Below, piece after piece: positions 57,760-58,085 of a stretch of DNA of 58,085 bases. The notes beneath the pieces are model-generated. The model searched no databases. It was not told the origin of the DNA and saw only the letters and a program-made list of their open reading frames with translations. The stretch spans positions 1 through 58,085 of the forward strand of contig CACKBA010000005.1 in NCBI GenBank assembly GCA_902598295.1, given 5' to 3'. This stretch comes from an uncultured Bacteroidota bacterium (lineage in GTDB: Bacteria > Bacteroidota > Bacteroidia > Flavobacteriales > Flavobacteriaceae). The number at the start of each line of letters is the position of its first letter. The stretch's first letter is position 1. A program made the translations under genes and the position numbers.

Positions 57760-57777
57760 GAACTTGTGTGCAAGTTC
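57760..57777 (-). other. Stem-loop in the rng leader
   Basis: Perfect inverted repeat GAACTTG-TGTG-CAAGTTC. On the transcript of rng this is a 7-pair hairpin with a CACA tetraloop, 32 bases before the GTG. No T run follows it on either strand, so it is not a simple terminator. Confidence 0.45.
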
Positions 57778-57803
57778 TAAATTTCAATGATCGTACAGAC
57801 TTT

Positions 57804-57893
57804 TTACTTTTTCTTGTGTCTGTTGGCTCTACTTCTTTTTTTTCTTTTATGAGTAGCAACCTTGTGTCTTTTTCTCTTTTTTCCGCTAGGCAT
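57804..57893 (-). CDS. 29-residue Lys/Arg/His-rich protein, Bacteroidetes small basic type
   Basis: ATG at 57893 to TAA at 57804: starts MPSGKKRKRHKVATHKRKKR and ends in KKK, with 20 of 29 residues basic (Lys, Arg or His). Short proteins with this start occur beside rng in Bacteroidetes as far as I recall and are sometimes annotated as ribosomal; a ribosomal or RNA-binding role is likely from composition but not proven. The start lies 3 bases downstream of the HU stop. Confidence 0.75.
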   Translation of the reverse strand: MPSGKKRKRHKVATHKRKKRSRANRHKKK

Positions 57894-57896
57894 AAG

Positions 57897-58085
57897 TTAG
57901 TTGTTATTTTTTACATCTTCAACAAAAATTTTTGCTGGTTTAAATGATGGTATCGAGTGAGCAGGAATTTTTATGGTAATATTTTTTGAAATATTCCTAC
58001 CTGTTTTTTCAGCTCTTCTTTTTACAATAAAACTACCAAAACCTCTCAAATAAACATTTTCACCTTCACTTAATGAATTTTTAAC
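57897..58085 (-). CDS. HU/IHF-family DNA-binding protein, C-terminal part (5' end outside window)
   Basis: 62 residues are visible. GENVYLRGFGSFIVKRRAEKTGRN is the HU beta-arm hinge, and ISKNITIKIPAHSIPSFKPA carries the conserved Pro-arm and the final helix start. HU-family proteins bend DNA and compact the nucleoid. The N-terminal helices lie outside the window. Its stop is followed by the small basic protein gene and rng, so the three are probably co-transcribed. Confidence 0.9.
   Translation of the reverse strand, partial: VKNSLSEGENVYLRGFGSFIVKRRAEKTGRNISKNITIKIPAHSIPSFKPAKIFVEDVKNNN

Overview
The window is a low-GC (strongly AT-biased), densely coded stretch of chromosome from a member of the Bacteroidota, most likely a marine-type Flavobacteriia. 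The evidence is the gene content and its order: an ExbB/4-TM protein/ExbD/ExbD/porin operon, a CarboxypepD-type TonB-dependent receptor, an atpD-atpC pair standing alone, GTG/TTG starts without visible Shine-Dalgarno sequences, Bacteroidetes-type -7 elements (TAnnTTTG) close to starts, and a short Lys/Arg-rich protein between an HU gene and rng. I cannot name the genus from the sequence alone. No gap between genes exceeds about 235 bases.

Layout. 1-10117: housekeeping genes. A 5'-partial mfd faces away from a GNAT-lysC pair. A long leftward run prs-rplY-pth-ribF-serS-rsmA-mgtE-hydroxyacid dehydrogenase follows with gaps of only a few bases or overlaps. 10195-13546: tRNA-Leu(CAA), then the leftward dTDP-rhamnose genes rfbA-rfbC-rfbD-rfbB. 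13599-16182: metK-ahcY (SAM synthesis and SAH recycling) run rightward. 16239-32445: a rightward surface polysaccharide locus. It holds a short nucleotide-sugar dehydrogenase, a WbpE-like aminotransferase, a DUF3575-like outer-membrane protein, a WbpD-like N-acetyltransferase, a WbpB-like oxidoreductase, an amidotransferase (WbuX/WbpG type), a Wzy-like polymerase, a glycosyltransferase, a Wzx-like flippase, HisH- and HisF-like proteins (WbuY/WbuZ type), a DUF354 protein, an initiating sugar transferase, an SLBB-type export protein and a Wzz-like protein. Together these read as a route to a UDP-2,3-diacetamido-uronic acid, possibly converted to an acetamidino sugar, followed by assembly and export. 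32449-36306 runs leftward: a nucleotidyltransferase-like gene, a second WbuX-type amidotransferase, then umuC and umuD in the reverse of the usual order.

36341-42247: a cupin, then sucA and sucB (2-oxoglutarate dehydrogenase E1 and E2). A gene for a lipoprotein-type PNGase F homologue is inserted between them with gaps of only 3 and 1 bases. This is the most surprising arrangement in the window: the PNGase F part keeps all three key acidic residues and all six cysteines of the Elizabethkingia enzyme. 42236-47338: a retropepsin-like protein, tatD whose stop codon overlaps tRNA-Ser(GGA), a BamE-like lipoprotein, and the TonB energising operon. 47452-54081: a large TonB-dependent receptor, a clear terminator, atpD-atpC and a second TonB-dependent receptor. 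54069-58085 runs leftward: an HU-family gene (5' end outside the window), a 29-residue basic protein, rng, a terminator, recX and a secreted amidohydrolase.

The strongest leads are the PNGase F homologue inside the sucAB unit, the amidation trio with a HisF-like protein whose catalytic Asp11 position is Leu, and two WbuX paralogues of which one has lost three of its four zinc-ligand cysteines.
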